Shown here in pieces: positions 23,321 through 35,554 of a stretch of DNA of 64,000 bases. Numbering within the stretch: position 1 is the first letter of the stretch; each line of letters opens with the position of its first letter. Source of the stretch: Saturnia japonica (Eukaryota > Arthropoda > Insecta > Lepidoptera > Saturniidae); contig CM065307.1 of the NCBI GenBank assembly GCA_033032175.1, forward strand, positions 744,001-808,000, read 5' to 3'. The notes beneath the pieces are model-generated. The model did not search any database, was not told the DNA's origin, and saw only the letters and a list, made by a program, of their open reading frames with translations. A program made the position numbers and the translations under genes.

Positions 23321-23984
23321 CAAAACGACGTCATCCATACAACACGCGCCATTAAACGTGAAAAAGAACATTAAGCCGTAATTATAATGGCAGTAATGAA
23401 AAGCAACGCATCGGTAGCAAACAGTTGAAACAATAAAGCGGGGAATGAACGCGACGCTTCCGCTGTGGGGCGCACGATTACTCCGTTTCCGGTAGACGGG
23501 CATGGATAGGGTTGCCTGACTGACTCCTGATCTTGAACCGAGAATTGGGAAATTTTGGCGGTATATTGATCTGTTATGTGGTGATGTTTATTTTTATTCA
23601 TAAACATAGTAAAAAAAAAATTTTTATGATGAAGATATAAACAAAAATATAATTGATCAGTATAAATTATTTGCAATATATCTGAGTGGTATGAAACATT
23701 TTTAAATGTTAGGTTATATAATAAGTGAATGGTATTCCGAGTTGCTAGCAAAAACAAATTTAAACCAGCTGTATAGCTAGAGATATCGGTTTGACATAAT
23801 TTTGTAAAGAAGGTTTTAAACACATTTTTAACAAGGTTTTAAATCTTAGACACTGTTTAGTTAAACTTTTCTTCAACGCGTTTATTTTTGTTTTTGTAAT
23901 ACTAATAACACTGAGTTATTTGGTTCCTTTAATATATATGAAATAAATACGATCACTATGTTACTGTTATCTCCACTTTGGTAC

Positions 23985-24235
23985 GAAATAAAAAGTCCTT
24001 TATGTATCTTTGTCGTACTGTGAAGCTGTGGAATCATCTCCCGGCTAATCGGTGTTTTCAAGCGTAGTGTGAACAGCTATTTTTGTGAAAGCCAGCATGA
24101 CAGTGGCGACCGCCGCACCGGTGGATTGCCGATCTCACCGTGGTCATCGTTGTGTTTAGATTGTGCTGTCTTCACTATCAGGGACAGTGCCGTTTGTCGA
24201 GGTACCTAAAAAACAACAATAATATTGGTGGCATT
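23985..24235 (+). pseudogene. CR1/jockey-type LINE 3' coding remnant
   Basis: A short frame reads SFMYLCRTVKLWNHLPANRC before a stop, resembling the common C-terminal 'RtvrLWNsLP' motif of non-LTR reverse transcriptase ORFs. Noncoding tail sequence follows. Very degraded. Confidence 0.45.
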
Positions 24236-24237
24236 TT

Positions 24238-24490
24238 ATCTATACTAATATTATAAAGCTGAAGAGTTTATTTGTTTGAAACGCCCTAATTTCTAAAAGT
24301 ACTGGTTTGAATGGAATACATATTTTAGTGTTGGATAGCCCGTTTATCATGGAAGGCTATAGGCTATATAAAATCTCGCTACGATCAATAGGAGCGGAGG
24401 ATCAATGAAAAATCTTACAAAAACGGAGAAAATTTGTTTCTTTTGAGATCCGTTATGTAAAGCAGACGAAGTTGTGGGAGTCAGCTAGTA
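24238..24490 (+). repeat. Dispersed lepidopteran repeat with ATCTATACTAATATTATAAA head
   Basis: The head and the following AAGCTGAAGAGTTTATTTGT, TACTGGTTTGAATGG and GGCTATAGGCTATATAAAAT blocks fit a very common lepidopteran repeat. The tail resembles AGACGAAGT...GGGAGTCAGCTAGTA. It is a single copy in this window, recognised from memory. Confidence 0.5.
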
Positions 24491-25355
24491 TGATATAGTT
24501 TGGTTAATGTGCGCAAGTGAGGAGAATTTTTAATAATAACTAGAAACGTACATTTTGAGTTGCCACAGAAATTTCTTTGTCTGTTGTAACACAAGACGAG
24601 GTCCTTTGAACTTCGAAGGTTAAATACTCCTTCAATTGTCCGCAGGACAGTAATAATTATCCCGTTAAACATACATTTATTATATGAAATCAAAATTAAA
24701 CTTTTCTGAAGGAATTTGGAAATTAATTTTGACAATTATATAAAATAACAAAAGTGTGTGTATTTTATTTGTATTAACTTTTATATAAATTCTTTCACAC
24801 TTTTAACAAATGTTATACTTTCCTTTAATTGTAGCAAAATTTATAGTGTTCCCTATTTTTGCAAAATTGGCAACCCTAGACAAAGAGGACCGGGGCAAAG
24901 AATGCTACTTTGGTTACTCGGAAGATAATCACTTAGGAGGACTGTAATTTTAATATACTAAAAGATCCACAAAAGTAGTACCTAATTAGTGTATTAGGAT
25001 TGCCTTGATAATATGAGTCAAATCTTGCAACTGAATTTTAAAATAGTTTTATTCCTTACCGATTGAACTGAAATTTTGCATACACGTTTAATTTGGATGA
25101 CAATGCATGGTTTTCTAAACCCAATATGGCGGAATCCCAATGATGGCGGACCAGTTATTTTTTATGCACTCCGATGATATAGGTAACAAATGAAAGGTTT
25201 TGTGGAGAAGAATACGAATAATATTATTAATTAAAAATCTTTTTAAAAACGAGCTTTTATTGTTTATTTCAGATGTGCTAAAATAAAAATAATAATTTTA
25301 TGCAAAGGCTGTGTTGAATGTTATTTATATAGGTAAAGATAACTGCTACATCAAA
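24491..25355. other. No gene seen
   Basis: AT-rich sequence. A block near 25095-25205 (AACCCAATATGGCGGAATCC and on) looks like dispersed repeat debris. Confidence 0.45.
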
Positions 25356-25359
25356 TCTA

Positions 25360-25723
25360 TATATTAATACGTGAAGCAAAAGCTTTCTACCCTTTTTAAG
25401 CGTATTGCATGCACGGAAGACTGATTTGGCATGGTTAAAGTTTATATGGAGAAGGAGTGCAGAAAGGTAAAATTTATCTATAATATCTGTTACTAATATA
25501 TTAAATAAAATAAATAAATACTGCGAATCCTAAATTGACCGGTGCCATTGAACTTAGACCCCCCAAATTATTGACATTGTCACATGATTGTCACTCAACG
25601 AAAAGTGACATCAAGTGATGTAGATAAAACTCATTGTTTATGAATACTGCAAATGTCAAACAGAAAATAGTCTATGATCAAAAAGTTGCTGGTCGAATTT
25701 CGACCTTAGGGCGATCGCTAGTA
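25360..25723 (+). repeat. Repeat family K, copy 1 (full)
   Basis: It is about 360 bp, from TATTAATACGTGAAGCAAAA to AGGGCGATCGCTAGTA. Internal landmarks are TTGACATTGTCAC and GAATACTGCAAATGTCAAAC. It is shared with 27133-27488 (reversed) and 29545-29895. Confidence 0.8.
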
Positions 25724-25989
25724 ACTTTAAATACTTGTAGCGCAAATTAAAAGAGGAAAAAGGGAATTGAAACAAAACAAATTTCTTTTGTCCACTTTCA
25801 AGATAGTGATGAATTACACGATCAATCAGAATTGCTCGTTGTCAAAGATGTAAATAAAATTTTTCGTATAATTTTCATATTTAAATACATAATTATAACA
25901 TTATTTGTGTTACAATTCAAACTGTTTTCGGACATAACTGATTCTCCGTCCGTAATTCAAAGTTCTTTTAAATTAAAAAAAACGAATTA

Positions 25990-26480
25990 ATTATCCGCCT
26001 TGTATTCGGATATTGGAAGTGACAACCGTGAAAAAAAAAAACGAAAAGTGCTTATTATTCCATTAACCATGTAATTAGGTCGTGATATTTTAGGGCGTAT
26101 TTATAACGTCTTAAGCAACCGCCTGGTGAAAAATGTCGTCCTAACACCTTTTATTTCAAGAAAAATAAACATTACTTAAGGGAATTTTAAATAATTAGGT
26201 TAAGATTGAACATAAGTATTATCTAATTGCCCTAAAATATTGGTCTTCTATGGTTTTATCCGCCATAAGTGTTTATTTGATGATTTTATTAACGTTTTAT
26301 AAGTTTTGATTTTTTAATGATTTATCCGGATAAAAAACCTTGATTTTCAAAATTTTCTTTCTGAGGAACTACGCTTAATAGACAAGCGGGAAATTTACTC
26401 CCGCATTTGAATTAGTTCAAACTATGGGAATCTGCAAAAACAGGTATGTCATAAAATTGGCTACCATACACAGTACCTAC
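25990..26480 (+). repeat. Interspersed repeat family L, copy 2
   Basis: Homologous in order and spacing to 5690-6105. It is about 75 bp longer, with an added GTGATATTTTAGGGCGTATT segment. Confidence 0.6.
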
Positions 26481-27132
26481 GGCGTCAATCTAATTGTTGC
26501 CTGTTCAACGACAGTAGTATTTTTCTTTTAATTTTGCTTCTCTGCCTATGTAGGTAATTTTCCAAATGTCAAGTGTAATATCTACACGAAACACCTCATT
26601 CCCTTACAGTGTTTTAAATGTGAATTATACCAAAAATCTGAAACAGCAAAATAATGTACGAGTGCTAGTAACAAATAAATCTTAAAGGTATAAATAAAAC
26701 ATTGGACGAGAGTCCCGAGGACATGCCGACAGACAAAATGAAAAACGTTATTTATAGCCTTGTATAAAATCTACACCTGGGTAGTTGAATTAATCAGTTC
26801 GCGGAAAAAATATCTACTTTCGAGGGATTTGATTAAGTCTGCAATTTTCCTTTGATTTTACACAGTATATGTAACAATAAAAATCAAAATTTATCTGATT
26901 TAGTTATTTGATCAGCAATTTAATTTTTTGTATTTTTAATTTAAGTGCCCATGTATTTTTTTTTATTACCTCGCTAAAATGACTGTGTAGTTCCCAATGC
27001 TAAGTACAACGGCAACCGTCGGTGAAGTTTTCATCGGCCCTCGTCAATGTTATTCTGGCCCGATGAAATATCTCTTCACGCATCAATTGAAGGTATAAGT
27101 GTTCGATATTTAAGTGTTTGGGGTATTTAAAT

Positions 27133-27488
27133 ATACTAGCGGTCGCCCAATGATCGAAATTCGACTAGAGACTTTTTAATCATAGACTATTTTCTGTTTG
27201 ACATTTGCTGTATGAACCTAAACAATGAATATTATATCACTTGCTGTCACTTTTCATTGAGTGACAATGTCAATATTTTGGGGGATCTAAGTTCAATGAC
27301 ACTGGTCGAGTTAGGATTCGCAATATTAATTTATTTTATTTAATATATTAGTAACAGATATTATAGATAAATTTTAGCTTTCTGCACTCCTCCATATAAA
27401 CTTTTACCATGCCAAATCTCACAGACTTCCGTCCGCGTAATTTTCGTAAGAAGGGGTACAAAGATTTTGCTTCAAATATTAATATAAT
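27133..27488 (-). repeat. Repeat family K, copy 2 (inverted)
   Basis: The reversed family K unit starts at TACTAGCGGTCGCCC and ends at TCAAATATTAATATAAT. It extends slightly further than copy 1 at the CGTCCGCGTAATTTTCG side. Confidence 0.8.
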
Positions 27489-27749
27489 GATGACGATTAT
27501 ATAATAGAATGATTGTTTTTAACTTTAAAATGATTGACAGTGTAAATTGAATATTTAAAAACCCCCGATACAAGTAATCTATTCATTAAGACAATTGCGA
27601 TGAGCCCAAACACGATATCTCTGTTGAAAGTTGATGAGGAGATAGATGTCCTGCAGATCCCAGATGATGCTGCGTCATCAAGTCAAGTGTACCATGTTCT
27701 TCTAATATAATTGAAGTAACATAATACCAAATATCGACTCAATCAGACC

Positions 27750-27975
27750 TGTGGAAGATGCTCACATCTATTTATCAACTAGTGAGCTGATAATCTTCAA
27801 ATGGCTGGACGAATTTTATTGAATCCTAGCTAAGAATCAAGATCAAGTCACCTTTTAAATAAAAAAAAACGAAATCAAAATCGGTTCCGCCGTTTGTAAG
27901 CTGCGATGCCACAAAGAGACATAGATACACAAGTTAAACTTGTAACATCCCTCTGTTTGCGTAGGGGGCTAAAAA
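27750..27975. repeat. Dispersed repeat debris
   Basis: It contains AAAATCGGTTCCGCCGTTTG and ACATCCCTCTGTTTGCGTAG, phrases typical of dispersed lepidopteran repeats. A related block follows at 28730-28880 (ACAAACGGCTGAACCGATAT). Confidence 0.4.
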
Positions 27976-28039
27976 TATATTTTTACAAGCTTTTATTTAT
28001 GTAATATATTGTATATGTGTTTATTTGTTTGTATCAATT

Positions 28040-28258
28040 ACTATTGGGTTCGATTCTTATATTGAACAAAGTGCTATTGGGCTTTTCTATGGAATTCTCA
28101 GAAGTAGCTCGGAGATTGACTTTGAGCTCGATTAATGTCAATAGGCTCGTCCCATAATACATGGGACCTAAAAACATACTCGGCGAACTGTGGGTGTACA
28201 TTAGTACTCATCTGCCTAACCCTTCGGGGAATACAGGCGTGATGGTATGTTATGTTAT
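28040..28258 (+). mobile_element. Bm1-like SINE body, copy 1
   Basis: It reads GGGTTCGATTCTTATATTGA, AACAAAGTGCTATTGGG, a TCTCAGAAGTAGCTCGGAG block and CGGCGAACTGTGGGTGTACA, and ends CTTCGGGGAATACAGGCGTG. It then has a short (TTATG)n tail. The B box remains but the A-box part is missing. It matches the abundant lepidopteran tRNA-SINE class. Confidence 0.7.
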
Positions 28259-28439
28259 GTTATCTTTTGTCATATAATCTATTTCTTTAATTTCTTCACA
28301 ACTATACTTCTTATAATATGGTTCGATAAACTAGCTGCATATAATTATAATAATTAATATTAACAAGGAATATTTTTATGAATAAAAAAACAAGTAAAAT
28401 TATTTCAACTACATAAAGTGTAGGTAGTTTATTCGCGTA

Positions 28440-28575
28440 ATTTTACAATTTTTCAGTCACCCCTAACCTCGACAGTGTCGCGTAGTTACGTATCGCGAAC
28501 GTGTCGTGTCTAAATTGAACTTATCGCGGCGTCAGAGGGCCGCGGTCGGCTCACAGCCGACGTTCTTCATTTGAC
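28440..28575. other. Small CpG-rich island with a 7-bp hairpin
   Basis: It is unusually rich in CG dinucleotides (GTCGCG, ATCGCGAACG, TCGCGGCGTC). At 28545-28561, GTCGGCT-CAC-AGCCGAC forms a perfect stem. No frame or exon was identified. Confidence 0.35.
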
Positions 28576-28904
28576 TAAGGTATCTGTTTGAGGCAAAAAG
28601 AAAAAAAGACACGTACGTTTTTTTAATATGACTGGCTAAAATTTTACTCTAGTAGATATAGGTTATATAACGTTGAATGTTATTAAATCTCAATAACTGG
28701 TTATATTGCGTAACCTCCGACATAAGAGCGATGTTATATGTTTAACGTGCGTATGGTTCTTTCTTTGTCTGTCTGTGGCATCGTAATTTACAAACGGCTG
28801 AACCGATATTGATCTAGTTTTTTTAAGTGAAACTTCTTTGAAAGTGAATTGATTTTATGAAACGAAAATGTGCATCGAAAAAAGGGATAGCTATAAATGT
28901 ACTT

Positions 28905-29035
28905 ATATATATATATATGTTTTAAGTTGTGAGAGAATGAGATAGAAAGCGTTTCTATATAGTTACCCTATCATTCGTCTATTCTTAATGTCCTCGAAAT
29001 ATATACAAAGAGAGAGCGAGAGAGAGAAGCTTCAC
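28905..29035. repeat. Simple sequence repeats (TA)n and (GA)n
   Basis: A TATATATATATATATG run lies at about 28905-28920 and an AGAGAGAGCGAGAGAGAGAAG run at about 29008-29030. Confidence 0.8.
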
Positions 29036-29544
29036 TTCTACCGCGTGTCAACTCACAATCAAATTTTTTTGTCTTGTTGTTCATATTTCTCTAAGTACAT
29101 AAAAGGATATTTATTTTGTCGCCGTAAAATAAAAATAAATAAATACTTTATTACTAACCTGAGTTTTGTAACAACTGTGTTTCAATATATACTAACATAG
29201 AAACGAACAATTAGACCAAAGTCCTTAGCTGTAAACGGATTTAGTTCAAACTACAGCCGATTTAGTTCTCAGTTAAAGCGAATGCAAATTTTGGTACCAG
29301 CAAACTTCTCCCCCAACTAGCCCGTGTGTCAGACAAACTACGAAACCGCTGACAAAGACCACTTTCAATCTATTGCTCGATGGAGGGCGCCGCTGTACTT
29401 ACATAAACTTGTCAATGTATATTTTAATCAAATTATCTTCACCTAGACGCACACGGACGTAATAATGAATTATGACTTAAAATTAGTTCATTGATTGCTT
29501 CTGAGAGTACTTTGATTAATATGTATTGCCTTGAATATTATAAT

Positions 29545-29895
29545 ATGTATATTAATACGTGAAGTAATAACTTTCTACCCCTTGCACGGAAGACTAAGAG
29601 ATTTGGCATGGTTAAAGTTTATATGGAGAAGGAGTGCAGAAAGCTAACATTTATCTATAATATCTGTTACTAATATATTAAATTAAATTAATTAATACTG
29701 CGAATTCTAATCCGGCCCGTGCCATTGAACTTAGACCCCTCAAAATATTGACATTGTCACTCAACGAAAAGTGACAGCAAGTGATGTAGATAATACTCAT
29801 TGTTTAGGTTCATGAATACTGCAAATGTCAAACAGAAAATAGTCTTTATCAAAAAGTCGCTGGTCGGTTTTTGACCTTAGGGCGATCGCTAGTAT
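29545..29895 (+). repeat. Repeat family K, copy 3
   Basis: Nearly full length and in the same orientation as 25360-25723. It carries a short deletion around TTTCTACCC...TTGCACGGAAG. Confidence 0.8.
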
Positions 29896-30090
29896 ATAAA
29901 GTCTTTATTTAAGAAGTACTCAGGCGTATGTCATAATTTTAAATCTAACTAAATCACGTGTCTCGTGTGCCAACCGAAGAATTTTTTTATTGAAGTGAAA
30001 ACTTCTTTAGGCACAGCTCTTTTGGGATTTTGTAAAAGCATTGAACTCGCGTGGCCGTCACGCTCAGGCACATGTATACAGATGTTTGTA

Positions 30091-31393
30091 CAAGGTGTCC
30101 AGAAAGGGTATCGGGTATTTGTAAGTTCAATGAAACAAAAATTATTTGTATGCAATAAAAAAGTTTATTGTTTATTATTAGCATATGAATTGGAGAATTA
30201 TTTGGAAAAGATGATGTTATCCAAATGATGACCGTTACGTTGCTGGCACTCTTCTAAACGGAAACGAAGATTGGCGATAACACGTTGACACATAGCTATC
30301 GATATTGCTGCCATTTCTGACCTGATGTTTTGCTTTAACTGGGTTAGATTCGTCGGATTGTTTTGATAAACCTTACTTTTAAGGTATCCCCATGCAAAAT
30401 AGTCAAGCGGGCTAAGGTCAGGGCTTCTGGGAGGCCAGTTGATGTTACCCCTTCGCGAAATGACTTTATTAGGGAATAATTCGTTAACAACTTCCATTGA
30501 GTCATTTGAGGTATGGCAAGTGGCCCCATCTTGCTGGAACCTCGTTCTTGAGTTGAAACCTGCAAACTCCTGCAACTCTGGGACCAAAAAATTTCGCAAC
30601 ATATCGCAATAACGGTCACTATTCACATTAATTGCTCGGCCTCGTTGATCTTCATGAAAATAAGGACCAATTATGCCTTTAGCAAACATAGCGGCCCAAA
30701 CAACGACCTTTGGGCTATGCAGGGGTCGTTCATGCTTTCATCTCGGATTCTCCACTGCCCAGTACCGACAATTCTGCTTATTAACATGACCATTCAGGTG
30801 AAAATTTGCTTCGTCACTGAAGAGGATGTTGTTAAAGTTGTTAAATCGCTGCAGCATTTCGTTCGCAAAATTCAGTCGATTAGCATAGTCCGTATCCTTC
30901 AATTCTTGAACCAATTGAATTTTATAGGCTTTTAGATGTAAGTCTTTCTTTAAAATCGAATGTAAAGACGATTTTTTGATGTTCAATGCTTGGCTTCGCT
31001 TTCGGATGGATAAAGACGGATTTTGACGAACCGACGCCTCAACTTCTTCAATTGTTTCTTCATCGCGAACTGAACGAGGACGACCAAAGTTTTGAATTTT
31101 AACTGTCGCACCTGTATTCTCGAACATCCTGATCCATTTCCTAATGCAATCGTCACTTGGCGCGTGGCGTGTACGATATTCCGCACGATAGAGACGTTGA
31201 GCAGTCACTATTGAATCACCATTACGATAATACGCTCGTACGCAAAATGCGCGATGCGTCCCCGAGTACTGTTCCATCGTGACTAAAACTCCACAAAATG
31301 GCGGACGCCACGAACCCCTCCCCGCACCCTTTAGACGCCCCGTTTCGAAATTGGCGCGAAAACAAATACCCGATACCCTTTCTGGACACCTTA
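30091..31393 (-). mobile_element. Mariner-like element (DD41D spacing), copy 1
   Basis: It is a 1303-bp element with about 32-bp terminal inverted repeats, CAAGGTGTCCAGAAAGGGTA and onward. TA precedes the left end. The right end reads CCTTA instead of the expected CCTTG, and the flanking TA is missing. It is the same length as the copy at 54431-55733 and about 98-99% identical by eye, so both moved recently. Confidence 0.93.
30198..31277 (-). pseudogene. Mariner-like transposase, one nonsense codon
   Basis: A 360-codon frame (359 residues) runs from MEQYSGTHRAFCVRAYY and is broken once. Codon 180 is TGA (30738-30740), where the other copy has CGA. The N-terminal half carries paired helix-turn-helix sequence (ADC-like YRTRHAPSDD...IRKWIRMFEN, then GRPRSV). 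Catalytic residues are D155 (LFSDEANF), D250 (QQDGATCH) and D292 (SPLDYFAW). The 41 residues between the last two match the DD41D (rosa-like) branch of the Tc1/mariner superfamily. DNA cutting and joining at TA sites is the expected activity. As it stands the gene can only give a truncated product. Confidence 0.9.
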
Positions 31394-32530
31394 CCTTACC
31401 TTGGATACATCCTAACTAAGAAGTTCCCACTTCTGACGTGCAGTCCTACAAAGGACAGATTTTTTAGTTTTATTTTTTTGCAACTTGTTCGCCTTATATA
31501 CATTTTGATGTTTATTGAATTATACAATGACTAGCTGTGCCTCACGGTTTCCCCCGTGTTAAATTTGTCCGACAAACACGGCGCCGCCAACGCACCGGGA
31601 TTGATGGGAACATGTAAATAGTTCCCACCAGGGATATGGATGCGGAAAAATAAATATGCAGAGACAATAAATACAAATGGTATTAATAAGAACGAATTGC
31701 GTATGCGGTCTTGCCTCATAAATAAATCGAAAATCATCAAACACCAAATAAATAAATGAGACCACTAACCTGTCACTCAGCGCCGGTGGCTCATCGAAGA
31801 GTTGAGGGTAAGGAGAGCGGATATAAATAAATTATAGGTAGGTATACTGTGGTTTTTATTTAGAATGAGTACAATAAAAAAAGCTCTTCTCAGAGCCTAA
31901 GCGGAAAAACGGAACGGAACGGAAAAATGGTTTCATATTAAAACTTACCATAACAGAGATAATTTTCATTTAACGTAGAGAAAAAGTCTTTCGGTTCAAT
32001 GAGTGTAAACATAATCCGCGGGAACGGTTTAGGATCTCATCGAGCGAGCGAACGATAATCGGCGAGTTAACGCGCGCTTCGTGTTGTACGCGTCTGTCTG
32101 GAACATGAAAGAGCGTCGTTTGAACATCATCTAAATATATTTCAAACTGGAATGGCAAATCAAAACAAAAGCCACACGACAGCGTCACGTCGATCGACCC
32201 TCGAGCTTTTACACACCTGGCGCATTTCACGTGAAGCGGATAGCGAAAAATAAAGTAAGGTTCTATTTGAAATTCGTTTATATTCAGTCAACACAACTTT
32301 TTCATGTAAAATGTCGAATGCCAGGTTATGGGTCCCAATGTTGGCGGCTCTTGGCGTGGCGACGCTTTAGCTCAACGTCGGTGGTGTGAAGCCTAGTTCG
32401 TTGTTCTTAATATAAACGCTGGATAAATTCAAAGTTTCTTGGTAAAACACTGATACATTAAAAGCGGTTGGTTGAGATCTCGACCACCATACACATAGTA
32501 ATGAAATTAACATCTTCACAGTGACATTCT
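31394..32530. other. No gene supported; CpG-rich patch at 32000-32240
   Basis: The patch 32000-32240 is GC- and CpG-rich (AACGCGCGCTTCGTG, GACAGCGTCACGTCGATCGA). A plus-strand AAA|GTAAGG donor-like site follows at about 32254. It could be a promoter or first exon, but no second exon was found. At 31531-31560 there is a CTAGCTGTGCC-type repeat head. Confidence 0.35.
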
Positions 32531-32534
32531 TTTG

Positions 32535-32885
32535 GTTTGCCGTATTTCGGGATCCTCAAAAAGGATAAAAGAAACCCTTATAGGATCACTTCGTTGTCCA
32601 TTGCCTGTCTGTCTGTCTGTCAAGACCCTTTTTCTCAGGAGTGCATGGAAGTATCAAGTTGAAATTAATATTAAAAACTCAGGCCTACAATCCCTTGATG
32701 CTGTGAAAAAATTAAATTTCTAAGTCGACGCAATGAAAAGATACAGCTTGATTATATTTCATTTCTATACAATTTCAAAGGAAGCAAAAATCTATAGGGT
32801 ACTTCCAGTTGACCTACAATCATGAAATTTGGCAAGAAGCAGTGCCTTGTAGCACAAATGAAGGAATACATCTGAAAACTGTAAA
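32535..32885 (+). repeat. Dispersed repeat with TGTCTGTCTGTCTGTCAAGA core
   Basis: It reads ATAGGATCACTTCGTTGTCC, then the TCTG repeats, then TTTCTCAGGAGTGCATGGA and ATCATGAAATTTGGCAAGAA. This is the phrase order of a common lepidopteran repeat. Nature unassigned. Confidence 0.5.
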
Positions 32886-33179
32886 TTTGTAGTTAGATAA
32901 TTAATAAGAATTAATTTTATTATTTGCAGTTGGTAAACTGACCGCGGCATATATTGATGTATGAGGATAATAGTTTTCCAACGGCAAAGTTAAATTTGTC
33001 CAGTGTATCTTTTCGTAAAACAATATTAAAATAAAAATCAGCTTCACCTGTCGAGTATTTTCACAAACTGCACAGCACCATCTATTAGTACGTAGTTGAA
33101 CTTCAACTACAATGTGTGCCTTGAAAATAACAACCGTAATACACAGCGACATCTAACGTCGAGGAGCGAGCGGTACTCT

Positions 33180-34155
33180 AACACTGTAGTACTGGAGTAT
33201 CAAATAAAAAAGTCTATAAAGAGATTGTGTACAAAATAAAATTAAGCATTATTTTAAACAAGAGAGTTTTATTTTATTTATATATGTAACGTGCAGTACC
33301 ATGTTCGGAAAAAAGAGGACATATCACATAAGTTTCCGAAAGTCAAAACTGTCAAAGTAGTGGTTAGTAGTTCTGTGGTAGCGATTTTTTTAAGTTTTTT
33401 GATTTTTTCTTTGGCATGCTTAGTATGTTATGGTTGATAATCTACCTTGATGCTATATTTCAAGTTTCTGAGTTACTTAGAAGTAGTCTAGGTTTTTGAT
33501 GAGTGAGTCAGTCAGTTACTTTTCAGACCTTACCAACTCAATATCTATTGGTATCAATAACTTATTCGTGAAATTTGGGTTTCTAGGTGTTATACATTAA
33601 AAAATTGTAGGTCTAATAGCTTTTGACATAAGGAGGGGCCGAAAGTAGCTCGAAAAGGTTCGTTTAAATATACACAATAGCCGGTGTCGTCCTTTTCGAA
33701 CTTGACCGTGTGTCTAGAATTTAGACACTGGATAAAGAAAATGAAAAACGATACGTTTTTAAAATTATCTTTCAGTAAAAAAAGAAACAAGTGACCGTGA
33801 ATGATCGTTTTACACCGGATTTAAAATCAATACAAAACAAAGGTGAAGACTAGGTTGTTATTGTTTAATTTTGCAAATACAGAACATGAAACAAACGCGC
33901 CGATATATTACCTGAATTACCAATTTTAAATCAATGCTAAAAGGCCATTTCGAATATCTGTAAATTAATATGTTTATAAAATCAGTCAATGTATGTATGG
34001 CCTATGGATATTTGAGGTGACAATTACGGTAACTGAACTACCTACATCATTATTTAATCGACAAGACGACAAAACTAAAACGTATTATTTTTCGTAAGTT
34101 AATTTAAGCTTTTAAAATTTTCTGCCTACCCTGTTTAATTTGTTTTATTAGCAGT
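33180..34155. other. No gene seen
   Basis: AT-rich with no coding signal. Parts of 33290-33720 resemble repeat debris. Confidence 0.45.
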
Positions 34156-34159
34156 TTTA

Positions 34160-34380
34160 GAAAGCTCTACTATTGAGCTGAGATGTCGCTGGGTTCGATC
34201 CCCGCCCATGACTAACTTTTGTGTGATGTGCAGTTGTGTGTCTCTGTGTTAAATATCTATAAAATATTTAATTTATATCAGCTGTTTAGTTACCATAATA
34301 CAAGCTATGCTTGGTTTGGAATTAAATTGACCGTGTGTGAAATTGTGTCCCCGTATTTATTTATTGGTCCTCATATTTCC
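34160..34380 (+). mobile_element. tRNA-derived SINE, family 3, copy 2
   Basis: It carries the B box (GGGTTCGATCCCCGCCCATG) and a body co-linear with 17008-17229 in opposite orientation. The A-box half is truncated. Confidence 0.8.
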
Positions 34381-34389
34381 TACCTTTAT

Positions 34390-35550
34390 CCAATAACAAT
34401 TACAAATAAGTATTATAAAACCCATATGTATTCTAAATTATATCAACATACACTACAATGTTATACAAATAAACTTTGTGCGTTGTAATTTTACATGTGT
34501 CGCAAAAGGGAGACAACTTTTAACTACCCTTACGGAGTGAAGCAATATACAAGAATACTGTGAAACTATCCTACGCGTCCGTAACGACCGAAGAGTTCGA
34601 CGCAAAGATCTATCCTGTCTCAACTCGGTCTGACTTAGGAATGTCGTGTAACTTTCTTCATATGCCGCTCTAAGCCATTCCTTTTATCTGTGGTTTAAGT
34701 TACAAAAGAATATTTAAACATTTTTTTTGATTGATCGTGTGCCGGTTACCGTTGACTTAGTACTGCTACCGCTTTGCTAAAGTTTTTATTTTTATTTTTA
34801 ATGATTAGTGTCACTGGATATACGTCCTTTAAGCCTAACATCGTACAATTTTTCTACAAACATGCCTGTGACAAGATTATGGCTGGGAATTTTGTGGCAA
34901 CTTTTTTAATAATCAAATTATATAATGCAAAATACAACCAATATTAAATAATATAGAGCCAATGAAAGTAAGTTTTTGAATAAAAATAAATACTACAACA
35001 TGACGGATCAAAAGCCCGCTAAAAACTCGAGAGGATACGTTTGGAATTGTTGCTACCGTAAAATCAAGCAAAGGTTCCTGCCATGCAGTACAACAATGTA
35101 TTGAAAGAAATAAAATATTTAATAAAAGTGAAAAACAAAAAAGACAGACAAACGTGTTATTGTTTTTGAAACAACTTCAACTTAAGTCATATGACGCAAC
35201 CTATTTTATACTTTTTTTTGTTCTCAAATGACACCGACAAAAATGTTCGTATAATAATTTATTTTTATTTCAGATTTAGTTTCAACATTTTGCGTCTAGT
35301 AACATACTATTTAGTTGTCGGCGAATGGAATACAAAAGCAAAAAATAGGTTTTAATAAGCATTATGCAATTTGTAACGTAAGAAACACATGTATAAATTG
35401 ATCCAAAAATGTTTTATTCCAAGGTGCAAATAAAACCTTTTATTAATAGTACATACTTTGTGTTACTTAGTTACATTTCCATTTTCAGCGATTTTTTTTG
35501 GTATAGTTTTTCCCTTTCTTCGTGAAAGGTTTTCCTTTTATTATGTAGCA
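34390..35550. other. No gene seen
   Basis: AT-rich sequence. A less AT-rich patch at 34500-34690 has no open frame of note. Confidence 0.45.
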
Positions 35551-35554
35551 TATT

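Noticed and set aside
23371..23823. 150-codon minus-strand ORF
   Set aside because: The composition is low-complexity hydrophobic/AT-driven, with no motif and no promoter or splice context.
31970..32230. 86-codon minus-strand ORF in a CpG-rich patch
   Set aside because: The CpG richness alone removes stop codons. No family resemblance and no partner exon were found.
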